From assembly GCA_049889815.1 (NCBI GenBank), contig JBMHCR010000005.1:1-55530 (forward strand): 55,530 nucleotides of DNA, read 5' to 3'. A program made the position numbers and the translations under genes. Below are positions 27,903 to 36,199 of this stretch, piece after piece; the stretch's first letter is position 1, and each line of letters starts with the position of its first letter. The stretch comes from JBPOFY01 sp049889815. Its GTDB lineage: Bacteria; Verrucomicrobiota; Verrucomicrobiia; Opitutales; Coraliomargaritaceae. Below the pieces are notes generated by a model. It saw only the letters and a list, made by a program, of their open reading frames with translations. It was not told where the DNA came from and ran no database searches.

Positions 27903-29507
27903 TCACTTCGATTGATAGAACGCGCCCTTCAGATTGTTTTCCAAGCGCACATCGGAATTGAGGTCCTCTGGTATAATTCGTGCGATTATTTCTAGACGCT
28001 TCTCACTAGCCTCTGCCGGCACTTGGGTAAAGACCTTGCGTGTTGTGGTAAGGCCAGGACCGAGGGACCCGATTGAAAAGGTCGCGGGTTCGTCAGTGCC
28101 AACGACCACTTCCAGTTCCGACTCGGGAAACCATTGTGTGCCGCGATTTTGAACAATGACTTCGATGGGCATAGTCGTTCCAGGCAGCGCAGTTGGGTCG
28201 AGATGTATATCGGCGAGTGCGATGTCGAGAATCCCCGGTGCGTTACGCTCTCTCAAGCGATTCGCATCCAGAATTCCATCTCCATAAAACGGATCTTCGC
28301 CAACGCTTCCTGCCTCGTTTAAGTAGCGCTTTAGCGTAGCGACAATTTGCTTTGAAGACTGAGCTGGCTCGGCGGACAACATCGATGCGAGTGTTCCACT
28401 GACGAAGGGTGCAGCCGCGGATGTACCTGTGAAGAGGGTCGTCCCTCGCTCTTTAGCTGCAGTCAAGATTCCAACACCTGGGGCTGCGAGGTCGATCCGC
28501 TTGGATTGATTTGGAAAAAGTGCGTGCCGCTCATTTGCATCGACTGCGGTAACTGAAAGAACACCCTCATATGCGGCGGGATACGGCATTCGATCGTAAC
28601 CATCATTGCCAGCCGCAGCGACCAAGATAACGTCTCTGGATAGCGCATAGCTCACTGCATTGCGAACTACTGCGGAGTCCTGATAGACGGCGAGACTGAG
28701 GTTTATCATATCGACCCCTAAATCGACCGCTTCGACAATCCCCTTTGCAACATGAAAGGTATTTCCCTGCCCCTCGGAATCCAGGACCCTGATGATCACC
28801 AACTCGGAGCCAGGAGCGACGCCCTCAGCGCCTGCAATGATCGATGCCACTGAGGTGCCGTGTTCCGCACCCTCGCTTGCAATCCCCTCGCCCACCAAAT
28901 CCAACTGAGTAATGTCCGTTTCCTTAAACTGGACATGTTCATAGATCCCCGAATCGAGGACGGCGACTGACACACCAGTACCGTCACCATCGATGATGCC
29001 ACCGACAATTTCACGGGCACTCTGACGGTATCCGCGGAGGCTTGCGAGCACTTCGGGTGATCGCTCAAGTGGCGGTAGAGGCTGGATCACCTCATAGTTA
29101 TAGTCCGGTGCGATGGTATAGCCAGTTGGAGGGACTTTTGCCAAGGCGCGGGTGTCGATTCGCAATACAAAAAGATTGTCAATTTGTCCAAGCGGGGAAA
29201 ACCCTCCGTTTCGCAACGCTTCGAGATAGGCGGCGTATTCCGCTGTACTTTCAAATTGCAGTACGAGCTCATCTTGAATCGTGGATCGAGGAAACTGAAT
29301 TTCCAGCTCTGACGAATCCAAATCTGGTACCGTTTCTCGATCGAACCGTATAGCTGCCGAGCGGCTGTCTGTTTCTATGCGACTACTTTCTCGGATTGGT
29401 TCACCTTCCACGTCGCCCGTATTCATTCGCGTCGCCAACGAATATCCAACCATTCCGCCAAAAACTGCTAATAGGCACAAAAATAGCAGTGGGCGCAAGA
29501 GATTCAT
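27903..29507 (-). CDS. Exported subtilisin-like serine protease (S8) with CARDB-like domain
   Basis: A 534-residue protein with an N-terminal membrane/signal segment (LLRPLLFLCLLAVFGGMVGY). The catalytic triad is Asp185 (VAVLDSGIYEH), His216 (EHGTSVASIIAG) and Ser363 (FTGTSAAAPFVSG), with the oxyanion Asn in AAAGNDGYDRMPYPA. A propeptide-like region occupies residues 30-165. The last 115 residues form an Ig-like CARDB-type domain (ILDIALADIHLDPTALPG, then VQNRGTQWFPESELEVVVG). It probably degrades or processes proteins in the periplasm or on the cell surface. Confidence 0.92.
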   Translation of the reverse strand: MNLLRPLLFLCLLAVFGGMVGYSLATRMNTGDVEGEPIRESSRIETDSRSAAIRFDRETVPDLDSSELEIQFPRSTIQDELVLQFESTAEYAAYLEALRNGGFSPLGQIDNLFVLRIDTRALAKVPPTGYTIAPDYNYEVIQPLPPLERSPEVLASLRGYRQSAREIVGGIIDGDGTGVSVAVLDSGIYEHVQFKETDITQLDLVGEGIASEGAEHGTSVASIIAGAEGVAPGSELVIIRVLDSEGQGNTFHVAKGIVEAVDLGVDMINLSLAVYQDSAVVRNAVSYALSRDVILVAAAGNDGYDRMPYPAAYEGVLSVTAVDANERHALFPNQSKRIDLAAPGVGILTAAKERGTTLFTGTSAAAPFVSGTLASMLSAEPAQSSKQIVATLKRYLNEAGSVGEDPFYGDGILDANRLRERNAPGILDIALADIHLDPTALPGTTMPIEVIVQNRGTQWFPESELEVVVGTDEPATFSIGSLGPGLTTTRKVFTQVPAEASEKRLEIIARIIPEDLNSDVRLENNLKGAFYQSK

Positions 29508-29820
29508 ATTCTATGAAAACAATCAATGCTTCGTATAAATTCAACCGCGAATCAAACGCTTCTATCGCGAGGGGCTGTGAACAGTTTCACTAATTCTCGA
29601 AAAATGACCCTTTGCGTTAAACCGATTGGGTTTGAAGGTCTTCGTGTGCTTGCCATTTGGCCGAACAAAACAAACACCCGAAGACATCTACGCGAACATG
29701 CATGCGGTCGTGTTTGAACCCTTGAACCATCGGCTGGAGGCGTGCGTTTGAGACCACAAACGTAGAGTTCGAAAGGCTAAACTCGACAAAGCTTAAGATC
29801 TACGGAAACCTAAACGATCA
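29508..29820. other. Intergenic region with inverted repeats
   Basis: A 313-bp gap between divergent genes, so it must hold both promoters. Two inverted repeats stand out: GTCTTCGTGTG near 29638 with CACCCGAAGAC about 35 nt later, and a perfect CGTTTG-AGACCA-CAAACG at 29745-29762. Short open frames here carry no recognisable motif. No clear -35/-10 pairs are assigned. Confidence 0.4.
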
Positions 29821-31065
29821 GTGGATCAAACAAACAACAATTGTGCACCTACGATCGCGATTATTGGCGCTGGAGCCGCTGGTTACTTCGCGGCGATAAC
29901 CGCCGCTGAGGCCAACCCAGCGGCACGAGTTACAATCTTCGAACGCACAAAGAAGACGCTTTCCAAGGTCAAGATCTCTGGCGGCGGTCGTTGCAATGTA
30001 ACTCATGAATGCTTTGAACCAGCAAAACTGGCTACGCATTATCCGCGAGGATCTCGCGAGCTGCGTGGCGCCTTTCACCGTTGGCAACCGCAGGATACGC
30101 TCAGTTGGTTCGCTGAACGTGGCGTTGCCATAAAAGCAGAAGCCGACGGGCGCATGTTCCCGACCACCGATGAATCACAGACCATCATTGATTGCTTTCA
30201 TCGCGCTGCCCGCCAAGCGGGTGTCCAGCTTCGCAAAGAATGTGGCGTGAATTCCATTTGCGAAGATCAAGGCAGATTCCTTTTGTCGCTCTCAGATGAC
30301 TCTCAAGTATCGGCTGATAAAGTGTTAATTGCCTGTGGATCTCTCAAGGCGTCGAGTCTAGCACGTTCCATTGAACGAATTGGGCACACGATTGCACCAC
30401 TCGCTCCGTCCCTATTCGCGTTTAATTTGGCCGATAAACGCACCCATGGACTTTCGGGACTTTCGGTGCAGCACGCATCCGTCCGAATAGACGATAAAAA
30501 TTCAACTCAATCGGGCCCCATCCTTATCACACACCGCGGCTTAAGTGGACCAGCGATTTTACGACTTTCGGCATGGCAGGCACGTGCCCTCCAAGAGCAA
30601 AACTACCACTTTGAGATCTCTGTAAACTGGCTTGGGTCGGCGTCGGAGGAACAAGTCCGCGAACAGTTCAACCGCCTCCGTAAAGGAAAGACCCGAGTTC
30701 GTAGCAAAGTATTCGAGCAAATGCCTCGCCGCCTATGGGAGCGACTAGTAGAATATGTAGGGATTTCTGAAGAAACCAAGTGGGCGCAACTTACCAAAGA
30801 AAAAGAAACCGCTCTGAGCCGCGAACTCATCGACGGGCGCTATAACGTTCAAGGCAAGACCACCAATAAAGACGAGTTCGTAACCTGCGGCGGGGTCAGT
30901 CTCAAAGAGATCAATTTCAAGACCATGGAGAGCCAAATTCTTCCCGGGCTCCATTTTGCAGGAGAATGCCTCGACATCGATGGCATCACCGGGGGCTTCA
31001 ATTTCCAAGCCGCTTGGACAGGCGGTCGCCTCGCTGGTCTCGCAATGGCAGCAGCCGGTCGCTAG
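29821..31065 (+). CDS. YhiN/HI0933-family flavoprotein
   Basis: A 414-residue NAD(P)/FAD-dependent oxidoreductase. It begins at GTG 29821, with no usable ATG nearby. The FAD-binding GxGxxG is in IAIIGAGAAGYFAAITAAEA, followed by the family motif KVKISGGGRCNVTHE. The C-terminus has LHFAGECLDIDGITGGFNFQ and AWTGGRLAG, diagnostic of the HI0933 (BaiN/YhiN) family. Its physiological reaction is not established; one homologue reduces bile-acid intermediates. It stands alone, 74 bp upstream of tRNA-Leu(CAA). Confidence 0.92.
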   Translation: MDQTNNNCAPTIAIIGAGAAGYFAAITAAEANPAARVTIFERTKKTLSKVKISGGGRCNVTHECFEPAKLATHYPRGSRELRGAFHRWQPQDTLSWFAERGVAIKAEADGRMFPTTDESQTIIDCFHRAARQAGVQLRKECGVNSICEDQGRFLLSLSDDSQVSADKVLIACGSLKASSLARSIERIGHTIAPLAPSLFAFNLADKRTHGLSGLSVQHASVRIDDKNSTQSGPILITHRGLSGPAILRLSAWQARALQEQNYHFEISVNWLGSASEEQVREQFNRLRKGKTRVRSKVFEQMPRRLWERLVEYVGISEETKWAQLTKEKETALSRELIDGRYNVQGKTTNKDEFVTCGGVSLKEINFKTMESQILPGLHFAGECLDIDGITGGFNFQAAWTGGRLAGLAMAAAGR

Positions 31066-31139
31066 GCTTATAACACGCCGAGATTTCTGCGAACAAGTGC
31101 TTGCATCTGCCAAATTCGATATCATAAAACCCAGCATAC

Positions 31140-31221
<82 letters not shown>

Positions 31222-31228
31222 TTTTTAA

Positions 31229-31253
31229 AGCCTCGCGAATTGCGGGGCTTTTT
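31229..31253 (+). terminator. Rho-independent terminator after tRNA-Leu(CAA)
   Basis: AGCC(T)CGC-GAATT-GCG(G)GGCT forms a GC-rich stem followed by a T run. It lies 7 nt after the tRNA discriminator and would end the tRNA transcript. Confidence 0.85.
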
Positions 31254-31379
31254 AGTATTTAAGGAGGGCACTTGATGCACTCGGGGTCTCACCTTGGTGA
31301 TCCGATTCCTTTTAGGATCGGTCATGTCGCCTTGTGTAAACCTAAGGCTCGAAACGACCCCCACTCTGGGTATTTTTAA

Positions 31380-31405
31380 AGCCTCGTGAATTGCGGGGCT
31401 TTTTT
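31380..31405 (+). terminator. Second terminator copy within the tRNA-Leu(CAA) repeat
   Basis: The same hairpin in repeat unit 2, AGCC(T)CGT-GAATT-GCG(G)GGCT followed by six T. The third copy near 31531 has lost the stem and T run. Transcripts that read through the first terminator would end here, giving an RNA of about 150 nt beyond the tRNA. Confidence 0.75.
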
Positions 31406-31631
31406 GTTTTCAATGAGGGTGCTTGATGCATTTGAGGTCTCACCTTGGTGATCCGATTCCTTTCAGGATCGGTCATGGCGCCTTGTGTAAGCCCAAGGCT
31501 CGGAACGACCCCCACTCTGGGTATTTTTAAAGCCTCGTAAATTGCGGAGGTTATAAGTGCCTGCTGTGGGTAGGATTTATCCCCCAACTTGACTTAGGCC
31601 TAGGTCGGTCTAGTTTCTCGACTTTAGTCGC

Positions 31632-32048
31632 ATGAACCTAAAGGATAAACAGGAAACCCTCGTAGAGGAGATCACCCTCATTCCAGACGCTTACGAGCGT
31701 CTCGGTTACATTGTTGAACGCGGTAAGAAAGCTGAAGGACTGCCGGACGATTTGCGCATCGATAGTTTCAAAATCGAGGGATGCATGTCGCAACTTTGGG
31801 TGGTGCCCGAGTTCAAGGATGGTTTGTGCTATTTTAAATCCGAGTCTGACTCTGCCATCGTTAAGGGGATAGCGGAGCTACTTTGCGGTTTCTACAGTGA
31901 GCAAAAACCGGAAGAAATCATCGAGACTGATGCGGAATTTCTTGGTGAAGTCGGCATCACACAGCACCTCTCGCCGAATCGTCGAAATGGCCTGAGCCGC
32001 ATCGTGGAGTCAATCCAACGCTTTGCAAAATCCTGCATCGCGGCATAA
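31632..32048 (+). CDS. sufE: SufE-family cysteine desulfuration protein
   Basis: A 138-residue protein accepting sulfur from a cysteine desulfurase (SufS) for iron-sulfur cluster assembly. The acceptor cysteine is residue 51 in KIEGCMSQLWV, and the end of the fold LSPNRRNGLSRIVESIQRFA is typical of SufE. Length matches. It heads a tight plus-strand unit: tatD follows after 12 bp, then a DUF983 gene. No sufS gene is in the window. Confidence 0.93.
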   Translation: MNLKDKQETLVEEITLIPDAYERLGYIVERGKKAEGLPDDLRIDSFKIEGCMSQLWVVPEFKDGLCYFKSESDSAIVKGIAELLCGFYSEQKPEEIIETDAEFLGEVGITQHLSPNRRNGLSRIVESIQRFAKSCIAA

Positions 32049-32060
32049 CTGGCCTCGTCA

Positions 32061-32852
32061 ATGTCTGCGCCGCTCTACGATGCCCATTGCCATCTAGCAG
32101 ATGGGCGGTTGCTGCCTTTTCGAGAGGAGGTAGGGGCGTCTTTGAAAAGAATCGGTTGCGAACTTTCGGTCGTGAATGGGACCTCGCCTGAGGATTGGCA
32201 GGCAGTGGTTGATTATACGACCAACAACCCGAGCGCCCTGCCCGCCATCGGCTTACACCCATGGAAGGTTAACGATGCCCCTGACAATTGGAAAGATGGA
32301 TTTTTGCAACATCTTGATAAGGGTGTTTCAATTATTGGCGAGATTGGCCTCGACCAATGGATCGAGGGTTACGACATGGATGCACAAATTGATGCCTTCC
32401 ATTGGCAAATCGAACAAGCGGCTGATAGGAATCTTCCCGTTTCCATCCATTGCCTAAAAGCAATTGATCCGTTGATACAAGTGCTTAGTGAGTCTGCATT
32501 GCCAGAGCGTGGCGTGCACATCCATGCGCTCAATGTACCGATCGAAGCAGCTCGAAAGCTTATCGAGATAGGTTGCTACTTCTCTTTCAATAGTGGTCAA
32601 TTAAAGCCACAGGCCAAGCACATCATTTCTTTGATTCAGGCAATTCCTGAGGAACGTATTTTGATTGAGACCGACGCACCGGACTTCTTGCCAATTGATG
32701 CGTATCGCGAGTTTTCACTTCCTAAAAAAGGACTCAACCACCCAGCCAATCTTTTGGGATGCTACGAAGTGGTTGCCCATTTAAGAGAACTAGGCTCCGA
32801 GAGCTTGCGCGAGCAAGTTGCTACAAATTTTAGACGTTGTTTCCTCGACTGA
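32061..32852 (+). CDS. TatD-family metal-dependent hydrolase
   Basis: A 263-residue TIM-barrel hydrolase. Metal ligands are seen in YDAHCHLADG (two His near the N-terminus), IGEIGLDQW (Glu), VSIHCLKA (His) and LIETDAPDF (Asp). Members act as 3'-5' exonucleases on DNA or as D-aminoacyl-tRNA or general phosphodiesterases. This one is more divergent than E. coli TatD. It is in an operon with sufE and the DUF983 gene, whose ATG lies 2 bp beyond the tatD stop. Confidence 0.88.
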   Translation: MSAPLYDAHCHLADGRLLPFREEVGASLKRIGCELSVVNGTSPEDWQAVVDYTTNNPSALPAIGLHPWKVNDAPDNWKDGFLQHLDKGVSIIGEIGLDQWIEGYDMDAQIDAFHWQIEQAADRNLPVSIHCLKAIDPLIQVLSESALPERGVHIHALNVPIEAARKLIEIGCYFSFNSGQLKPQAKHIISLIQAIPEERILIETDAPDFLPIDAYREFSLPKKGLNHPANLLGCYEVVAHLRELGSESLREQVATNFRRCFLD

Positions 32853-32854
32853 TT

Positions 32855-33298
32855 ATGAACTCGTCCGATCTAGAACCACTTCCGAAAGTTGGCCCACGAC
32901 AATTGATCTATCGAGGTTTCACGCAGACCTGTCCGAACTGCGGAGGTTCGAAGTTGTTTAAATCGACACTAAAACTTCACCATCGCTGCCCAAATTGCGG
33001 AATGACGCTGGAGCGTGGTGATGGTTACTATCTTGGGCCTTTGTGTTTAAACTATGGTTTTGTCGCGGTTGGGTTTGTACTTCCAGTATTGGGTGTGGGT
33101 CTGCTGATTGAGGCGTTTTCATTTAACGTGTCTCTGGCGATTGCACTTGTCGGCGCGTTTATATTACCGCTGCTGCTTTATCGAATATCTTGGAGCATTT
33201 GGCTGATGATTTACTATATCTGTCTATCAGATGAACTGCATGCGAATCATTCCGAGGATAGTGATGACCTATCCTTTGAAGAGGAGAAGCGCAGCTAA
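32855..33298 (+). CDS. DUF983 zinc-ribbon membrane protein
   Basis: About 147 residues from ATG 32855; an ATG at 32837 would overlap tatD. The N-terminal part holds two CPNCG motifs (TCPNCGGSKLF and RCPNCGMTL), a zinc ribbon, followed by GDGYYLGPLCLNYG. Two to three membrane helices follow (FVAVGFVLPVLGVGLLIEAF, ALVGAFILPLLLYRISWSIW). The tail is acidic. This layout is DUF983; function is unknown, although alphaproteobacterial members lie near cytochrome oxidase genes. Confidence 0.85.
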   Translation: MNSSDLEPLPKVGPRQLIYRGFTQTCPNCGGSKLFKSTLKLHHRCPNCGMTLERGDGYYLGPLCLNYGFVAVGFVLPVLGVGLLIEAFSFNVSLAIALVGAFILPLLLYRISWSIWLMIYYICLSDELHANHSEDSDDLSFEEEKRS

Positions 33299-33307
33299 CA
33301 TTTGGAG

Positions 33308-34297
33308 CTACAGCTCAATCAAGGAGCCGTCTCTCATAAGAAAGAGGAACGCGGCCTCAGGATAGTTGGCCTTTAGCTGCTCGGCATCATTCGGTCCCAA
33401 AACAAAGGCTGCCGTTGATAAAGCGTCTGCGATCTGGCAGTTCTCGGCAATTACGGAGACACTGAAAACTGCATGCTCTGAGTTGAGCGGCCGTCGTGTG
33501 CGCGGGTCGATAATATGCAGGTAGGTTTCACTCCCGATTCGCTTGTAACTATGAGCGCCACCGCTTGTGGCTAGTGCTCGACCACTTAGTGCAATTCTGG
33601 GCAGTGCCCCCTTCCATTCGGAAGGAACTTCAGCCGCAACAACCCAAGGGCCACCACTCGGGCGATCCCCCTTTGCGACAAATTCACCGCCGATCTCAAC
33701 GAGATAATTTTCAACAAACTTTTCATCCAAAATCGCTGCGATTTGATCCACTGCGTAACCTTTGGCTATTGCGGAGAGGTCTAATTCTAAACCTTCCTGA
33801 ACTTTTGAAATCTTACCCGACTGAAGATCGAGTCGAAGTTTTGAGCGTCCGACCGAAGCCTGAATCCGGCTTAGTTCACCCTCGTCGGGCAGTATGACTG
33901 TTGCGCCGCGATCACCTGAAAAGCCGAACGCCTGAACCAGGGGGTAAATGGTCGGGTCAAATGCCCCACCACTTTGCCCGGAGACGGCTATAGCCGTTTC
34001 CAGAACACGCGATGCGTGAATCGGAACCGAGAGTTCTTGTCCCACTTCAGCACGATTGAATTGGCTGATCCATGAATCGGAATACCATGTCGAAAGCTCG
34101 GCGTTGATTTCCTGCAAGCGAATATGGATCCGTTCGCGCAGCTCCTCACGATTCCCTCCCCATCGGTGCAACTGCACACGGTAGTCCGTTCCCATGGTTG
34201 CTCCGCCGATCACGGACTCTGCCTTCTGCGCGGGATCCGAGCAACCGAGTATCAATGCGCTGCTGACACATAGGCAGGCTCGTACAAAGTGCTTCAT
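33308..34297 (-). CDS. apbE: FAD:protein FMN transferase (ApbE), lipoprotein
   Basis: A protein of about 329 residues that attaches FMN covalently to threonine in target flavoproteins outside the inner membrane. A lipoprotein signal ends in LILGC. Family motifs are GGATMGTDYRV, DLSAIAKGYAVDQIA, EIGGEFVAKG, ATSGGAHSYKRIG and HIIDPRTRRPLN (usually DPxTGxP), then ENCQIADALSTAAFVLG with the metal-binding Asp. ATG 34297 is preferred, as it puts a Lys right at the start of the signal; ATG 34309 is 4 codons upstream. Such a transferase usually serves Nqr/Rnf or FMN-binding redox proteins; none is recognised in the window. Confidence 0.92.
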   Translation of the reverse strand: MKHFVRACLCVSSALILGCSDPAQKAESVIGGATMGTDYRVQLHRWGGNREELRERIHIRLQEINAELSTWYSDSWISQFNRAEVGQELSVPIHASRVLETAIAVSGQSGGAFDPTIYPLVQAFGFSGDRGATVILPDEGELSRIQASVGRSKLRLDLQSGKISKVQEGLELDLSAIAKGYAVDQIAAILDEKFVENYLVEIGGEFVAKGDRPSGGPWVVAAEVPSEWKGALPRIALSGRALATSGGAHSYKRIGSETYLHIIDPRTRRPLNSEHAVFSVSVIAENCQIADALSTAAFVLGPNDAEQLKANYPEAAFLFLMRDGSLIEL

Positions 34298-34414
34298 GAT
34301 TGTATGCATTTTATCGTGGATCGGTCGTGATTCGCATGGACCAAAAGGACAGTAGCCAAAATTTAAGGATTCAACTACATTTGTGAAGCATTCAGTTTAC
34401 TACGGAATTAGCCC

Positions 34415-36199
34415 ATGAAGTCGACACGTCTCAGCATTATCAGCTTTCTTTACCGAGGAGTCGCGACGGCAAAATTTACGCTGTATGCAATGTTGGTCTT
34501 TTTGCTTTTGGACGGGCTCTTTCAGTCGCTGGTGCCAATTGCGCTGCGTAATGCCATCGATACGCTGGTGCAAAACTCTACAAACGATCATCCACAAGAA
34601 ATCTGGAGTACTATACAGTTCGGTTTAATCATCGCGGCGGGCTGGATTGTTTCTGCCATCATTCAGCGCTATTGCTCCACGAAACTGACCACTGTACTGT
34701 CGATGAACACCCGCCTCGACCTGTATGCACACCTGCAAAAACTCGGTCTCGACTTTTTCCATCGCAGCAAAGTTGGCGATCTCACCACACGTCTGAACGA
34801 AGACGTCGAAATCGCGACTAAGACGCTCTTTGAAACACTGCAGTTTATCATTTGGGCACTGGCGCTCTTTATCCCATCTGCGATTGCGATGTTCCTGCTC
34901 AATCAAGCGCTGTTTTCAGTCTTTGCCGCTATCTGCGCAACGCTGGTGATCGCACTTGCCATTTGCGTGCCCTACTTTCGCACAAAAGAAAGAGCCATTC
35001 GCAACCAACAGGGCAAGATCAATGCGATGGTGACCGAGCACATCCAATCGATGATGCTGATCAAGAGTCACTCACGCGAAGACGCTGCTCATGAGCAAGT
35101 TGGACAAGAAATGGATACCTTTATGGGCATGCGCCTGCAAACCTCGAAGCTCATGGTCACGCTGTCGGGTTGCATCAACGGCTTCATCGGTGCGATTGCT
35201 CCAATGATCCTCATTGTGACCGGTCTACTCCTACACGAGCAAGGTGTAACCGCTGGTGTGATTGCAGCCTTCTTCGCATATTGGCTGGTGATCTCTGGCC
35301 CCATTAAACTACTGGTGCAGCGCTTCAATTTCATCATGCCGGCATTCGCATCTTATGAGCGCATCCTCAGCCTATACGATGAGGCGCCCAAGGTGAGAGA
35401 TTGCAGCTCTCCAGTAGCACTCGATGAAGTCGACACCAGTGTGCATTTTGAAGATGTCAGTTTTGCCTACGCCGCCAATGTGGATCACGACGTTATCCGT
35501 GATTTCTCATTGAACATCGCTGCCAACGAGAGCATCGGGTTTGTCGGACAGACAGGTGCGGGTAAGACGACCCTTGCAAACTTGATCATGCGTTTCTACG
35601 ACACCGACCGTGGCAACATTCGGATCGGCGAAACCGACATACGCCACGTCAAGCAAGCGGAACTGCGCGAGCACATTGCTCTCGTCATGCAGGACCCCAT
35701 CCTACTCAGCGGGAGCATTCGTGAAAATCTCAGTTTCGTGCATCCCGCAGCCAGCGAAGACGAAATGATCTATTGCTTACAACAAGCAAAAGCATGGCGT
35801 TTCGTGCAAAGCCTACCAGGTGGGCTCGATTGCGAGATCGGCGAACGCGGTGTCCGCCTCTCCGGCGGTCAGCGTCAACGCCTCGCGATTGCCTGTGCAT
35901 TCCTCAAGAATCCCAGCATCCTTATTTTCGACGAAGCCACCAGCGCACTCGACTCTGCTACCGAAGCAGAAATTCAGGCCGCTCTCGGCACACTACTCAA
36001 AGGCCGCACCTCGATCGTGATTGCCCACCGACTGTCCACCATTCTTAGTTGCGACAAGATCGCTTACATTGAGAAGGGGCAGCTGAAGGGCTACGCAACA
36101 CACGCTGAACTCTATCAAACACTTCCCGCCTACCGCGAGCTCTGCGAAAAGCAGTTTATCCATGGAGATACTGCCACCAGCTTCGCGAGCGAGGCTTAG
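34415..36199 (+). CDS. ABC exporter (MsbA/multidrug-type half transporter)
   Basis: A 594-residue fused permease-ATPase. Six membrane helices lie in residues 20-320. The ATP-binding domain has Walker A VGQTGAGKTTLANL, the Q loop ALVMQDPILLSGSIREN, signature RLSGGQRQRLAIACA, Walker B ILIFDEATSAL and the H-loop in VIAHRLST. It should act as a dimer exporting lipids, peptides or drugs at the expense of ATP; the substrate cannot be read. The gene is divergent from apbE and overlaps the stop of the sulfatase gene by 4 bp. Confidence 0.93.
   Translation: MKSTRLSIISFLYRGVATAKFTLYAMLVFLLLDGLFQSLVPIALRNAIDTLVQNSTNDHPQEIWSTIQFGLIIAAGWIVSAIIQRYCSTKLTTVLSMNTRLDLYAHLQKLGLDFFHRSKVGDLTTRLNEDVEIATKTLFETLQFIIWALALFIPSAIAMFLLNQALFSVFAAICATLVIALAICVPYFRTKERAIRNQQGKINAMVTEHIQSMMLIKSHSREDAAHEQVGQEMDTFMGMRLQTSKLMVTLSGCINGFIGAIAPMILIVTGLLLHEQGVTAGVIAAFFAYWLVISGPIKLLVQRFNFIMPAFASYERILSLYDEAPKVRDCSSPVALDEVDTSVHFEDVSFAYAANVDHDVIRDFSLNIAANESIGFVGQTGAGKTTLANLIMRFYDTDRGNIRIGETDIRHVKQAELREHIALVMQDPILLSGSIRENLSFVHPAASEDEMIYCLQQAKAWRFVQSLPGGLDCEIGERGVRLSGGQRQRLAIACAFLKNPSILIFDEATSALDSATEAEIQAALGTLLKGRTSIVIAHRLSTILSCDKIAYIEKGQLKGYATHAELYQTLPAYRELCEKQFIHGDTATSFASEA

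Noticed and set aside
29526..29717. Short plus-strand frame of 63 codons
   Set aside because: It covers the inverted repeats, has no motif and no ribosome-binding site.
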